From Streptomyces albipurpureus (GTDB lineage: Bacteria; Actinomycetota; Actinomycetes; Streptomycetales; Streptomycetaceae), in the NCBI RefSeq assembly GCF_023701525.1, contig NZ_JAMQAW010000036.1, positions 287,501 to 351,500 of the forward strand: a DNA stretch of 64,000 nt, given 5' to 3'. The position numbers were made by a program, and so were the translations under genes. The notes below the pieces were generated by a model. That model was given only the letters and a program-made list of their open reading frames with translations, had not been told where the DNA came from and did not search any database. Below, piece after piece: positions 17,129-27,490 of this stretch; the first letter of the stretch is position 1; each line of letters opens with the position of its first letter.

Positions 17129-17866
17129 ATGAGCATTAGGAAACTGCGGCCGGTGGACCTCGCGCGTGAGCATGGGCTGTCCACTCAGGCCATCCGCAAC
17201 TACGAGGAAGAGGGCATCCTGCCGGCCGCGGAACGCACCCCGCACGGCTACCGGCTCTACACCGCCTTGCACGCGCAGGCCCTGCGCACCTTTATCGCGC
17301 TCGTACCGGGGCACGGCCACCACTGCGCCTCGCAGATCATGCGCACGCTCAACAACGGTGATCTCGATGCCGCCCTCACCTTGGTCGACGAGAGCCACGG
17401 CCAACTCCTCCAGGACCGCAGGACCCTTGCCGCAGTGGAAAAGGCACTCCACGACCTGGCGTCGACAGAGCCCCCGGCCCAATCGGAGCGCGCTGCGACC
17501 TTCATCGGGCCGCTTGCCCAGCAGTTGGGAATCCGCCCTGCCACTCTCCGCAAATGGGAGAGGGCAGACCTGATCCGACCCCGACGAGACCCGGCGACCG
17601 GCTATCGCGTCTACACGCCCACCGATGTGCGGGACGCCCATCTGGCGCACCAACTCCGGCGCGGGGGCTATCTGCTGCATCAGATCGCGCCCTTGATCGC
17701 TCAGGTGCGCGACGCGGGAGGATTGGCACCGTTGGGAGCCGCTCTCCATGACTGGCGCACCAGGCTCACCAACCGCCGTCTCGCCATGCTCGCCGCCGCG
17801 GCCGAACTCACCACCTGTGTCAACGGCCTCGGCCCGCTGCCCCGGCCGCACGACCCGGCACCGTAG
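17129..17866 (+). CDS. TioE-family transcriptional regulator with two MerR HTH domains
   Basis: 245 residues. The first MerR-type winged helix (residues about 6-75) has LAREHGLSTQAIRNYEEEGILP and HGYRLYT. The second (about 125-190) has LAQQLGIRPATLRKWERADLIRPRRDP and TGYRVYTP. Two MerR DNA-binding units in one chain are the hallmark of TioE-like regulators. ATG with GGAGGACAGG upstream; the GTG at 17090 is less likely. Divergent from the esterase gene, it probably controls both genes; the inducer is unknown. Confidence 0.88.
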   Translation: MSIRKLRPVDLAREHGLSTQAIRNYEEEGILPAAERTPHGYRLYTALHAQALRTFIALVPGHGHHCASQIMRTLNNGDLDAALTLVDESHGQLLQDRRTLAAVEKALHDLASTEPPAQSERAATFIGPLAQQLGIRPATLRKWERADLIRPRRDPATGYRVYTPTDVRDAHLAHQLRRGGYLLHQIAPLIAQVRDAGGLAPLGAALHDWRTRLTNRRLAMLAAAAELTTCVNGLGPLPRPHDPAP

Positions 17867-17989
17867 GCCGGGTGACCTGCACGGCTCCGCTCGGGACCGC
17901 AGGCCGTACGACGTGCGGGGGAACCGAACAACGAAACCACACCGTCCTCAGGCGTACCACCGTCGTCCACTGTGAGGGGTACACACCGC

Positions 17990-18622
17990 ATGTGGGTCGC
18001 CGCGCTGGGTCTACTCTTCGCCGCCGTACCGCTGATCGCTTGGTGGCGGCTGGCGCGCACCCCGTTGATGAGGTCGGTGGTCGGTAGCGCACTACTGGCC
18101 GGTGCCGGTCTGCTGGTCGCCGTCCAGCACGGTTGGGTGGGCGCCCCCAGAGCGGACTCGCATCTTGTCCATGCGGTCGGCGCCACGCTTGTGATCACCT
18201 GCGGGGCAGCCTGGGAACGCCACCAGGAAGGCCCGGGCCCCGAACCCTGGACCCATCGGCGCAATGGTGCCATCGGCCTGTTGGGCACCCTGCTCGCCAT
18301 CACCTTCTGCGGCTCCCTGCTGTACACACTGATGATGAGTGAGGCATCCCTGCCCTCCGCCCGCGCGGTCCCGGCGCTGCCCTCCGGTCTCAAGGTCGTC
18401 TCACACAGCAGCAGTTGCGGCTCGGGGAACTGCTACCGACTGCTGGAGATCGGGAGTACGACCGGCCTCTCCCGCGACGAGATCATCAGCAGACTGGACC
18501 GACCTCAGGAGACCTGCCGTCCCAACGGCTGGCTGCTGGACCGTCGCGACCTGTGCATCGGAGTCGACGACTCCGATGGGCGGGTCCGGCTCTATGTCAC
18601 CCTCAGCGGTCTTCTGGACTAG
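17990..18622 (+). CDS. Hypothetical membrane protein
   Basis: 210 residues with about four hydrophobic segments in the first 125 residues (MWVAALGLLFAAVPLIAWW, VVGSALLAGAGLLVAV, LVHAVGATLVITCGAAW, GAIGLLGTLLAITFCGSLLY). A C-terminal extracytoplasmic domain carries paired Cys (SSCGSGNCYRLLEIG, ETCRPNG, DLCIGVDD) that could form disulfides. ATG at 17990 after GAGGGG; a GTG at 17972 is an alternative. No family recognised. Confidence 0.7.
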   Translation: MWVAALGLLFAAVPLIAWWRLARTPLMRSVVGSALLAGAGLLVAVQHGWVGAPRADSHLVHAVGATLVITCGAAWERHQEGPGPEPWTHRRNGAIGLLGTLLAITFCGSLLYTLMMSEASLPSARAVPALPSGLKVVSHSSSCGSGNCYRLLEIGSTTGLSRDEIISRLDRPQETCRPNGWLLDRRDLCIGVDDSDGRVRLYVTLSGLLD

Positions 18623-18688
18623 CCTCCCGGCAACAGAATCCGGTCACCGAAAGCCCCCCACGGCCCTGCCCGCTCCTATCATCAGCGC

Positions 18689-19084
18689 GTGATGCGGATA
18701 TGGGTGTGGACAGCTATCACGGCCGCGGCCATGGCCGTGCTCGGTTGGGCCGGAGCCGAGGCAATCGCGCTGGGATGCGCCAGCGACTCGGGACCCGGTT
18801 CCTGCGGGGTGCCCGAGGGAGGCGGCCGGTACTTCGCCATGATCATCGTCTCGGCGGCGGTGCTGTTCGGCCCCTTCCCCTGGGCCGCCTACGGACGAAA
18901 CTGGCAGCCCACACTGGGCTTCGCCAGTGGCGCCCCGGTCGGGATCATGGCCGCCCTCGCCAAGGGCACCTCGCAGGGGTTCGTGATATTCGCCGTGGTC
19001 CTCTTCTTCTTCGGCACGATGGTGCCATGGGCCAGGTGGCGCTTCAGTCTGGCCAAGCAGAGGGCGGCGAGTCAGGAGGGCTAG
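18689..19084 (+). CDS. Small hypothetical membrane protein
   Basis: 131 residues with about four hydrophobic stretches, including an N-terminal signal-anchor (WVWTAITAAAMAVLGWAG), AMIIVSAAVLFGPFPWAAYG and FVIFAVVLFFFGTMVPWA. Two Cys in a small loop (CASDSGPGSCG) may pair outside the membrane. GTG start with the ATG immediately after it also possible. It may be co-transcribed with the membrane protein 66 nt upstream. Function unknown. Confidence 0.65.
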   Translation: MMRIWVWTAITAAAMAVLGWAGAEAIALGCASDSGPGSCGVPEGGGRYFAMIIVSAAVLFGPFPWAAYGRNWQPTLGFASGAPVGIMAALAKGTSQGFVIFAVVLFFFGTMVPWARWRFSLAKQRAASQEG

Positions 19085-19118
19085 CGGGACGGCTCAGGGC
19101 TTGAGGCACTGGCCCGAG

Positions 19119-19349
19119 TCATCGCGGCCGCTTCGCCAGGCCCGCCCGGTAGCGTTCCAGGGCGCCGATCAGCAGGCCCGCCGAGGCCGTCAGGCCGAAC
19201 AAGGCGGATTCGGTGTCGCTGCCGAGGTCGTCAGTGGAGATCCGGACGGCGACCAGGGCGACGACCAGTCCCAGCAGCGCGATCTGTACCCGCCGCAGAG
19301 CCACCGCCCGCCGGGCGCGGTCGTCCACATCGACTGGGCCTCTGTGCAC
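19119..19349 (-). CDS. Small membrane protein
   Basis: 76 residues with two hydrophobic segments (VQIALLGLVVALVAVRI and ALFGLTASAGLLIGAL) and a basic C terminus. The GTG at 19349 is chosen because GGAGG lies 6 nt upstream; the frame extends to 19373 but with no ribosome-binding site. Function unknown. Confidence 0.6.
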   Translation of the reverse strand: MHRGPVDVDDRARRAVALRRVQIALLGLVVALVAVRISTDDLGSDTESALFGLTASAGLLIGALERYRAGLAKRPR

Positions 19350-19451
19350 GGGGCTCCTCCAGGTGTTCGACACACCGACCGTATAGGAATGATGCCCGAC
19401 CCGGAACCGCAGGTCACCGGTGAAGTCCCGCCCGCGGTGCGGGCGGAGCCG

Positions 19452-20231
19452 CTAGCCCAGACCCGCCGCGTCCAGCAGGTACTCCGCCATCGGGTCGTAG
19501 AACCGGGGGTCCATCACATGGTCGTCGAGCGGGATGGTGACCTGAAGGGTGCCCTCCGCCTCGCCGATGAAGAGGGCGGGGTCATTGCAGTCGGCGTACC
19601 CCACGGCATCGAGTCCGCGCTGACCGGCGCAGCCGGCCCAGCCGTGGTCGGCCACCACCAGATCGGGAAGCGGCCGGCCCGCGCGCTCCAGGCCGTCCAG
19701 GACGGCGGCCATCGGAGCGGGTGAGTGGGTGTGCCAGAGAGTCGCGCCGCGCTCCAGCATCGCCACATCGGCGAACTGGAACACCATGCCCTCGTCCGCC
19801 ATCAGCCCACCCGGGATGCGGACGATCTCGCATCCCGCCGCGCGCAGCGCGTCCGCGGTCTGCCGATGCACATCGAGCAGCCCCCCGGGGTGGCCGGTCG
19901 CGAACAGTACGCGTTCCCGTCCGGCCGCGGCCTTGCGCAGCCGGGCGGCGAAGCGTTCGAGGGCGTCGACCGTGAGCTCGGGGTCGATGGTGTCCTGGCC
20001 GACGCGGTGCTGCGGGTCGTCGTTGACTCCGCATCGCTCGGCCATCACCGCGAGCACGTCCTGCTCATCGCTCCAACGGTCACCGAGTTCAAGACCGAGC
20101 CAGTAGTGGCGATCGCCGTTGGCGAGCAGACGGTAGTGGGAGAGGTTGTTGTCGCGCGGTGTGGCGACATTCCCTGCGATACGGGTGCGGACAAGGTGTT
20201 CGACGAGTGCGGCACGGCTCGGTATCGGCAT
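19452..20231 (-). CDS. Conserved actinobacterial protein, usually annotated phosphatase
   Basis: 259 residues. Highly conserved-looking segments include NVATPRDNNLSHYR, YWLGLELGDRWSDEQDVLAVM, VLFATGHPGGLLDVHR, ATLWHTHSPAPM and VVADHGWAGCAGQRG. From memory, close homologues in Streptomyces carry the label phosphatase, without biochemical support that I know of. His/Asp-rich loops (TGHPGG, HTHS, DHGWAG) fit a metal-dependent hydrolase or a Rossmann-like ligand binder. A single gene downstream of the TetR gene with a 314-bp gap. Confidence 0.75.
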   Translation of the reverse strand: MPIPSRAALVEHLVRTRIAGNVATPRDNNLSHYRLLANGDRHYWLGLELGDRWSDEQDVLAVMAERCGVNDDPQHRVGQDTIDPELTVDALERFAARLRKAAAGRERVLFATGHPGGLLDVHRQTADALRAAGCEIVRIPGGLMADEGMVFQFADVAMLERGATLWHTHSPAPMAAVLDGLERAGRPLPDLVVADHGWAGCAGQRGLDAVGYADCNDPALFIGEAEGTLQVTIPLDDHVMDPRFYDPMAEYLLDAAGLG

Positions 20232-20545
20232 TACCCCATTGTGCCGCCATCATCTGGATGGCACGCCCCTGGCGGGAGCACATGAGCCGTTGATCACGCC
20301 GTAGGCGCTCAGTCTTGGGGCGGGTGGGGACGGGGTAGCGCCGGGGCTGGGCGATGGGAGGGAGTTCCGCCGGGCCGCCCGGGAAGATGCGTCGGCCCAG
20401 GGCGTCAGGGCCACACCGGAGCTACCCCGGATGACGGGTCCTGGCGCATCGCGCCTCAGGCTTCCGGCAACGCTCGACCTCCGCCGGCCTCGGGCCCGAG
20501 GGGCTGGCTCACCACGGCCAGGCCACCGCAGTCGGTCAACCGGCG
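20232..20545. other. Gene-free region (314 bp)
   Basis: Between the phosphatase-like gene and the end of the TetR gene, both on the minus strand. Presumably contains the phosphatase promoter. No ORF or clear terminator is evident. Confidence 0.45.
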
Positions 20546-21145
20546 TCAGTCAACCGGCGTCAGGGCGGCGAAGGCCCCGTGCGCCAGTCGGCGGAGCAAC
20601 GTTTCCGTAGCCGCGCGGCCCAGGAGTCCATCGCCGTAGGAACCGAGGTGCGGGGTGGAGTTCAGCAGTCCGAACACCGCGTGGACGGCGGCTCTGGCCT
20701 CCGCCTCCGCGACCACCGGATGCAGTTCCCGCACGGCGGCGACCCAGAGCTCCACGTACTGCCGCTGGAGCTGACGCACCAGCTTGCGGTCGCTGTCGCG
20801 CAGCCGGTCGAGCTCGCGGTCGTGGAGGGTGATCAGGGGACGGTCATCGAGGGCGAAGTCGATATGGCCGTCGATCAGTGACGCCAGCAGCGCCTCGGCG
20901 TCGGTGGCCGACTCCTCGACCCGTAGTCGCCCGCCGCTCAGTAGCCGCTCGCTGATTCCCACCAGCAGTTCGGCGAGCATGGCGTCCTTACCGGCGAAGT
21001 GGCGGTAGAGACCGGGGCCGCTGATGCCGACGGCCGCCCCTATCTCATCGACGCCCACGCCATGGAATCCGCGCTCGGCAAAGAGACGAGCGGCTTCCTT
21101 GAGGATCTGCTCGCGGCGGGTCGTGGCGTCCGTCCTGGTGCTCAT
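20546..21145 (-). CDS. TetR-family repressor, likely of the leucine/isovalerate operon
   Basis: 199 residues. The TetR HTH occupies residues 10-56: REQILKEAARLFAERGFHGVGVDEIGAAVGISGPGLYRHF (in part). The C-terminal ligand domain is of the SACE-like type with LHDRELDRL. It is divergent from the carboxylase operon, with two identical-consensus palindromes between them. It probably represses both until an acyl-CoA intermediate binds; this is inferred from the arrangement. Confidence 0.88.
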   Translation of the reverse strand: MSTRTDATTRREQILKEAARLFAERGFHGVGVDEIGAAVGISGPGLYRHFAGKDAMLAELLVGISERLLSGGRLRVEESATDAEALLASLIDGHIDFALDDRPLITLHDRELDRLRDSDRKLVRQLQRQYVELWVAAVRELHPVVAEAEARAAVHAVFGLLNSTPHLGSYGDGLLGRAATETLLRRLAHGAFAALTPVD

Positions 21146-21168
21146 GACATCAGATTCTAGACAACCCT

Positions 21169-21184
21169 GTTAGCGGTCGTTAAC
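21169..21184. promoter_or_regulatory. TetR operator copy 1
   Basis: 16-bp near-palindrome GTTAGCGGTCGTTAAC, 23 bp upstream of the tetR start codon. Confidence 0.6.
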
Positions 21185-21196
21185 CTGAAGGGAGAC

Positions 21197-21212
21197 GTTA
21201 ACGCTCATTAAC
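21197..21212. promoter_or_regulatory. TetR operator copy 2
   Basis: 16-bp near-palindrome GTTAACGCTCATTAAC, with the same consensus as the site 28 bp away on centre. Confidence 0.6.
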
Positions 21213-21433
21213 TGAATTCATGCCGACCCGAACAGGCCCTTTCAGTCCCATTGCGGACGACAAGACCGGTTCAGGGCCAAAGGGCGATGTACCCAGCGGT
21301 ACGGGTGACTCGTACGGACGGGTCGTACGGGTGTATCGACAGCGCGGCCGGTCGATCCAGCCGGTGGGTCCGGTCGATCCGGTCGGTGGGTCCAGTCGGT
21401 CGGCAGGACTTCCAAGCAAGGGGGCTCGACACG

Positions 21434-23050
21434 ATGCAGCAGGCACCCGTGCTGACCAGCACGGCAGACCCCGCCTCCACGGCCTGGCAGGCCAATGAGG
21501 CGGCCCACCGGCAGCTCGCGGACACACTGCGCGACAAGCTGGCCGAGGCCCGGCTCGGCGGCGGTGAGAAGGCCCGAGCCCGGCACACCGCCCGGGGCAA
21601 GCTGCTCCCGCGCGACCGTGTCGACACCCTCCTCGACCCCGGCTCCCCCTTCCTTGAGCTGGCCCCTCTCGCGGCCCACGGGTTGTACGGCGGCTCGGCG
21701 CCGGCCGCCGGGGTGATCGCCGGGATCGGGCGGGTCAGCGGACGCGAGACGGTGATCGTCGCCAATGACGCCACCGTCAAGGGCGGCACGTACTACCCGA
21801 TGACGGTGAAGAAGCATCTGCGGGCCCAGGAGATCGCCCTGGAGAACCGGCTGCCGTGCATCTATCTCGTTGACTCCGGCGGCGCCTTCCTGCCGATGCA
21901 GGACGAGGTCTTCCCCGACCGGGACCACTTCGGCCGGATCTTCTACAACCAGGCCAGGCTCTCCGGCGCCGGCGTCCCCCAGATCGCGGCCGTCCTCGGC
22001 TCCTGCACCGCGGGGGGCGCGTACGTCCCCGCGATGAGCGACGAGGCCGTGATCGTACGGAACCAGGGCACGATCTTCCTCGGCGGGCCACCCCTGGTGA
22101 AGGCCGCGACCGGCGAGGTCGTGACCGCGGAGGAGCTCGGCGGCGGTGAGGTGCACTCCCGGGTCTCCGGGGTGACCGACCATCTCGCCGAGGATGACGC
22201 CCACGCCCTGCGGATCGTCCGCACCATCGTTTCCACCCTCCCCGCCCGGGGACCGCTGCCCTGGACGGTCGAGCCCACCGAGGAGCCCAAGGCCGACCCC
22301 GCGGGGCTGTACGGGGTGGTGCCGGTGGACTCCCGTACGCCCTACGACGTCCGGGAGGTGATCGCACGGGTCGTCGACGGTTCTCGGTTCGCCGAGTTCA
22401 AGGCCGAGTTCGGGCAGACGCTGATCACCGGGTTCGCCCGTGTCCACGGCCATCCCGTCGGCATCGTCGCCAACAACGGCATCCTGTTCTCCGAGTCCGC
22501 CCAGAAGGGCGCGCACTTCATCGAGCTGTGCGACCAGCGCGGTATCCCCCTGGTCTTCCTTCAGAACATCTCCGGGTTCATGGTCGGCCGGGACTACGAG
22601 GCCGGTGGTATCGCCAAGCACGGCGCCAAGATGGTCACCGCGGTCGCCTGCACACGCGTCCCCAAACTGACCGTCGTCATCGGCGGTTCCTACGGCGCCG
22701 GGAACTACTCGATGTGCGGCCGGGCCTACTCCCCCCGCTTTCTGTGGATGTGGCCCAACGCCAAGATCTCGGTCATGGGCGGCGAGCAGGCCGCGTCCGT
22801 CCTGGCCACCGTGAAGCGCGACCAGTTGGAGGGGCGCGGCGAGCAGTGGCCCGCCGAGGACGAGGAAGCCTTCAAGGCCCCGATCCGCGCACAGTACGAG
22901 CAGCAGGGCAGCGCCTACTACGCCACGGCCCGGCTCTGGGACGACGGTGTGATCGACCCCATGGAGACCCGCCAGGTGCTGGGCCTCGCCCTGACCTCCT
23001 GTGCCAACGCGCCGCTGGGTGAGCCCGGTTTCGGCGTCTTCCGGATGTGA
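21434..23050 (+). CDS. Methylcrotonyl-CoA carboxylase beta subunit (carboxyltransferase)
   Basis: 538 residues with two crotonase-like carboxyltransferase halves. Signatures include GGTYYPMTVKKHLRAQEIA, LVDSGGAFLPMQDEVFPD, LGSCTAGGAYVPAMSDE and IGGSYGAGNYSMCGRAYSPRF. This pattern is that of the MCC beta/LiuB group rather than of acetyl- or propionyl-CoA subunits. It transfers CO2 from biotin to 3-methylcrotonyl-CoA in leucine breakdown. ATG at 21434 with AGGGGG upstream; the in-frame extension to 21251 crosses the promoter and is rejected. First gene of a four-gene operon. Confidence 0.92.
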   Translation: MQQAPVLTSTADPASTAWQANEAAHRQLADTLRDKLAEARLGGGEKARARHTARGKLLPRDRVDTLLDPGSPFLELAPLAAHGLYGGSAPAAGVIAGIGRVSGRETVIVANDATVKGGTYYPMTVKKHLRAQEIALENRLPCIYLVDSGGAFLPMQDEVFPDRDHFGRIFYNQARLSGAGVPQIAAVLGSCTAGGAYVPAMSDEAVIVRNQGTIFLGGPPLVKAATGEVVTAEELGGGEVHSRVSGVTDHLAEDDAHALRIVRTIVSTLPARGPLPWTVEPTEEPKADPAGLYGVVPVDSRTPYDVREVIARVVDGSRFAEFKAEFGQTLITGFARVHGHPVGIVANNGILFSESAQKGAHFIELCDQRGIPLVFLQNISGFMVGRDYEAGGIAKHGAKMVTAVACTRVPKLTVVIGGSYGAGNYSMCGRAYSPRFLWMWPNAKISVMGGEQAASVLATVKRDQLEGRGEQWPAEDEEAFKAPIRAQYEQQGSAYYATARLWDDGVIDPMETRQVLGLALTSCANAPLGEPGFGVFRM

Positions 23051-23059
23051 GGACACCCC

Positions 23060-25097
23060 GTGACGATGCAGCCACTACAGAAGACGACGATGGACAAGAC
23101 ACCAGCTCAGCACGGCGGGAAGAGCCCCGCACCGGCCATGTTCGACACGGTCCTGGTGGCCAACCGGGGTGAGATCGCGGTCCGGGTCATCCAGACCCTG
23201 CGCGCGCTGGGAGTCCGGTCGGTGGCCGTGTTCTCCGACGCGGACGCCGACGCCCGCCATGTACGGGAGGCGGACACCGCGGTCCGTATCGGCCCCGCGC
23301 CCGCCACCGAGAGCTACCTCCGCGGGGAGCGACTGATCGAAGCCGCCGCCCGCACCGGGGCGCAGGCCATCCACCCCGGCTATGGCTTCCTCGCCGAGAA
23401 CGCCGGCTTCGCCCGGGCCTGCGCTGACGCGGGCCTGGTCTTCATCGGCCCGCCGCCCGAGGCCATCGCGCTGATGGGCGACAAGATCCGGGCCAAGGAG
23501 ACCGTGGGGGCCGCCGGGGTGCCGGTGGTGCCCGGCTCCTCCGGCTCCGGGCTCACCGATGACCAACTGGCCGCCGCCGCGCGGGAGATCGGGATGCCGG
23601 TCCTCTTCAAACCGTCGGCGGGCGGCGGCGGCAAGGGGATGCGGCTGACCCGGCTGGAGTCCGCGCTGCTGGAGGAGATCGCCTCCGCCCGCCGCGAGGC
23701 GCGGTCCTCGTTCGGCGACGACACCCTGCTGGTGGAGCGGTGGATCGACCGCCCCCGGCACATCGAGATCCAGGTGCTGGCCGACGCCCATGGCGAGGTG
23801 GTGCACCTCGGCGAACGCGAATGCTCGCTCCAGCGCCGTCACCAGAAGGTCATCGAGGAGGCGCCCTCGATCCTGCTGGACGAGTCGACCCGGGCCGCGA
23901 TGGGTGCGGCGGCCGTGGAAGCGGCCCGTTCCTGCGGCTATGTGGGCGCGGGCACGGTCGAGTTCATCGTCCCCGGCGGCGACCGCGGCGCCTACTACTT
24001 CATGGAGATGAACACCCGACTCCAGGTCGAACACCCGGTCACCGAGCTGATCACGGGGATAGACCTGGTGGAGTGGCAGCTGCGGATCGCGGCCGGCGAG
24101 CCCCTGCCCTACGGACAGGACGACATCACCCTGACCGGCCATGCCGTCGAGGCCCGGATCTGCGCCGAAGACCCGTCCCGGGGTTTTCTGCCGTCCGGCG
24201 GCACGGTTCTGGCGCTGAGCGAGCCGCGGGGAGCGGGCATCCGCACCGACTCGGGCCTGAGCGAGGGCACCGAGGTCTCCAGCCTGTACGACCCGATGCT
24301 GTCCAAGGTGATCGCCTACGGCCCCGACCGACCGACCGCGCTGCGCAAGCTGCGTGCGGCCCTGGCTCAGACGGTGACGCTCGGGGTGCCGACGAACGCC
24401 GGCTTCCTGCGTCGGCTGCTGGCCCATCCCGCCGTTGTCTCGGGGGACCTGGACACGGGGTTGGTGGAGCGGGAAGCCGGGGGCCTGGTCCCGGAGGGTG
24501 TTGCGGACGAGGTGTACGCGGCGGCCGCGGCCATCCGGCTCACCCGGCTCTCCCCCGTTCCGGACCAGGGCTGGACGGACCCCTTCTCGGTGCCCAGCGG
24601 CTGGCGGCTCGGCGGCACCCCGGCGCCGCTCGCCTTCCCCCTGCGGGTAGCGGGACTCGAACCCGTCACCCAGCGGCCCCCGACCGACTTCACGGTCACC
24701 GATGACACCGTCACGGTCACCACGGACGGGGTCACCCACACCTTCCACCATGCGGGCGCCTGGCTCGGGCGGGACGGCGACTCCTGGCACATCCAGGACC
24801 ATGACCCGGTCGCCGCCCTGCTCAGCGGCGCGGCCCACGCCGGCGCTGACACCCTCGCCGCGCCCATGCCCGGCACGGTCACCGTGGTCAAGGTCTCCGT
24901 CGGCGACCGGGTCGAAGCCGGACAGAGCCTGCTGGTGGTGGAGGCGATGAAGATGGAGCACGTCATCTCCGCGCCCCACGCGGGCACGGTCACCGAACTG
25001 GATGTCACCCCCGGCTCCACCGTCGCCATGGACCAGTTGCTGGCCGTGGTCACCCCCGACGAGCCCGGTGGCGAAGGGGAAGGAACGGAGGCGGCAC

Positions 25098-25105
<8 letters not shown>
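23060..25105 (+). CDS. Methylcrotonyl-CoA carboxylase alpha subunit (biotin carboxylase + BCCP)
   Basis: 681 residues. Biotin carboxylase domains cover about residues 28-475: VLVANRGEIAVRVIQTL, IHPGYGFLAENA, the ATP-grasp loop AGGGGKGMRL, RECSLQRRHQKVIEEAPS and MNTRLQVEHPVTE. A linker domain follows, then a C-terminal biotinyl domain with VVEAMKMEHVI, where the Lys carries biotin. It works with the beta subunit to carboxylate 3-methylcrotonyl-CoA. GTG start 9 nt after the beta-subunit stop with GAGG in between; it overlaps the next gene by 8 nt. Confidence 0.93.
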
Positions 25106-26036
<931 letters not shown>

Positions 26037-26040
26037 CCCC

Positions 26041-27207
26041 ATGTCGCTTGACCACCGGCTCGCACCCGAGCACGAGGAACTTCGCCGTACGGTCGAGGAG
26101 TTCGCCCATGAGGTGATCGCTCCCAAGATCGGCGATCTCTACGAGCGGCATGAGTTCCCCTATGAGATCGTCCGTGAGATGGGCCGGATGGGCCTCTTCG
26201 GGCTGCCCTTCCCCGAGGAGTACGGCGGGATGGGCGGCGACTACCTCGCCCTCGGCATCGCCCTGGAAGAACTGGCGCGGGTGGACTCCTCGGTGGCGAT
26301 CACCCTGGAGGCCGGGGTGTCCCTCGGCGCGATGCCCATCTTCCAGTTCGGTACCGAGGAGCAGAAGCGGGAGTGGCTGCCGCGGCTCTGCTCGGGCGAG
26401 ATGCTGGGCGCCTTCGGACTGACCGAGCCGGAGGCCGGATCGGACGCGGGCGGGACCAAGACCACCGCCGTACGCGACGAGGCATCGGGAGAGTGGGTGA
26501 TCAACGGCTCCAAGTGCTTCATCACCAACTCGGGTACGGACATCACCGGCCTGGTCACCGTCACGGCCGTCACCGGCCGCACCCCCGAGGGCAAACCGCT
26601 GATCTCCTCGATCATCGTCCCCTCCGGAACACCCGGCTTCACCGTCGCCCCCGGCTACTCCAAGGTCGGCTGGAACGCCTCGGACACCCGGGAACTCTCC
26701 TTCGACGATGTGCGCGTACCGCTGGCGAACCTGCTGGGCGAACAGGGCCGGGGGTACGCCCAGTTCCTGCGCATCCTCGACGAGGGCCGGATCGCGATCT
26801 CGGCGCTGGCGACGGGCCTGGCCCAGGGATGCGTGGACGAGTCCGTGAAGTACGCCAAGGAGCGGCACGCCTTCGGCCGGCCGATCGGAGCGAACCAAGC
26901 CATCCAGTTCAAGATCGCCGACATGGAGATGCGGGCCCATATGGCCCGGGTGGGCTGGCGGGACGCGGCATCCCGGCTGGTGCAGGGCGAGCCCTTCAAG
27001 AAGGAGGCGGCGCTGGCCAAGCTCTACTCCTCCACGGTGGCCGTGGACAACGCCCGCGAGGCCACCCAGATCCACGGCGGCTACGGCTTCATGAACGAGT
27101 ACCCGGTGGCCCGGATGTGGCGCGACTCCAAGATCCTGGAGATCGGCGAGGGCACCAGCGAGGTCCAGCGCATGCTGATCGCCCGCGAACTGGGGCTGCC
27201 TCGCTGA
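26041..27207 (+). CDS. acdH: Acyl-CoA dehydrogenase, AcdH-like (branched-chain)
   Basis: 388 residues. It has FGLTEPEAGSDAGGTKT, GSKCFITNSG, FGRPIGANQAIQFKIADM and QIHGGYGFMNEYP. The catalytic Glu is at the SCAD/MCAD position (ILEIGEGTSEVQR). With carboxylase and HMG-CoA lyase genes immediately upstream (4 nt gap, AAGGAG), it probably oxidises isovaleryl-CoA and related branched short acyl-CoAs. From memory, the equivalent S. coelicolor gene in this context is acdH. A hairpin terminator follows. Confidence 0.9.
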   Translation: MSLDHRLAPEHEELRRTVEEFAHEVIAPKIGDLYERHEFPYEIVREMGRMGLFGLPFPEEYGGMGGDYLALGIALEELARVDSSVAITLEAGVSLGAMPIFQFGTEEQKREWLPRLCSGEMLGAFGLTEPEAGSDAGGTKTTAVRDEASGEWVINGSKCFITNSGTDITGLVTVTAVTGRTPEGKPLISSIIVPSGTPGFTVAPGYSKVGWNASDTRELSFDDVRVPLANLLGEQGRGYAQFLRILDEGRIAISALATGLAQGCVDESVKYAKERHAFGRPIGANQAIQFKIADMEMRAHMARVGWRDAASRLVQGEPFKKEAALAKLYSSTVAVDNAREATQIHGGYGFMNEYPVARMWRDSKILEIGEGTSEVQRMLIARELGLPR

Positions 27208-27229
27208 CCGCTGTGCGATCCCTGGCGAC

Positions 27230-27259
27230 GGGGTCGGCCTCACCGATCTGGCCGACCCC
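27230..27259 (+). terminator. Terminator of the leucine-catabolic operon
   Basis: Perfect 10-bp stem (GGGGTCGGCC with its complement) and 10-nt loop, 22 bp after the acdH stop. Confidence 0.8.
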
Positions 27260-27490
27260 TCGGTCGGTCACACGAGCCGGTGCCCTCCGCGCCCACCCAG
27301 GGCCTCTCCCCGCACAAGTGCGTGAGACCTCTGGAGGATGTACAACTCGCCCGACCGGTAAGGGCTGATGGCAGCCGCAGCAAGCCCCCAGCCCACCGCC
27401 GTCAGCCGGGACCCGGCGCGCAGCCGCGCCGAGCCCCACGTCTGTCAGCTCATCCGACCCGCACCGGGCGAGAAGGACGGGCCGGGGGGA

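Noticed and set aside
21242..23056. 604-codon open frame opposite the carboxylase beta gene
   Set aside because: It is an antisense shadow of a gene with clear family motifs; its reading has no domain and arises from GC-rich codon bias.
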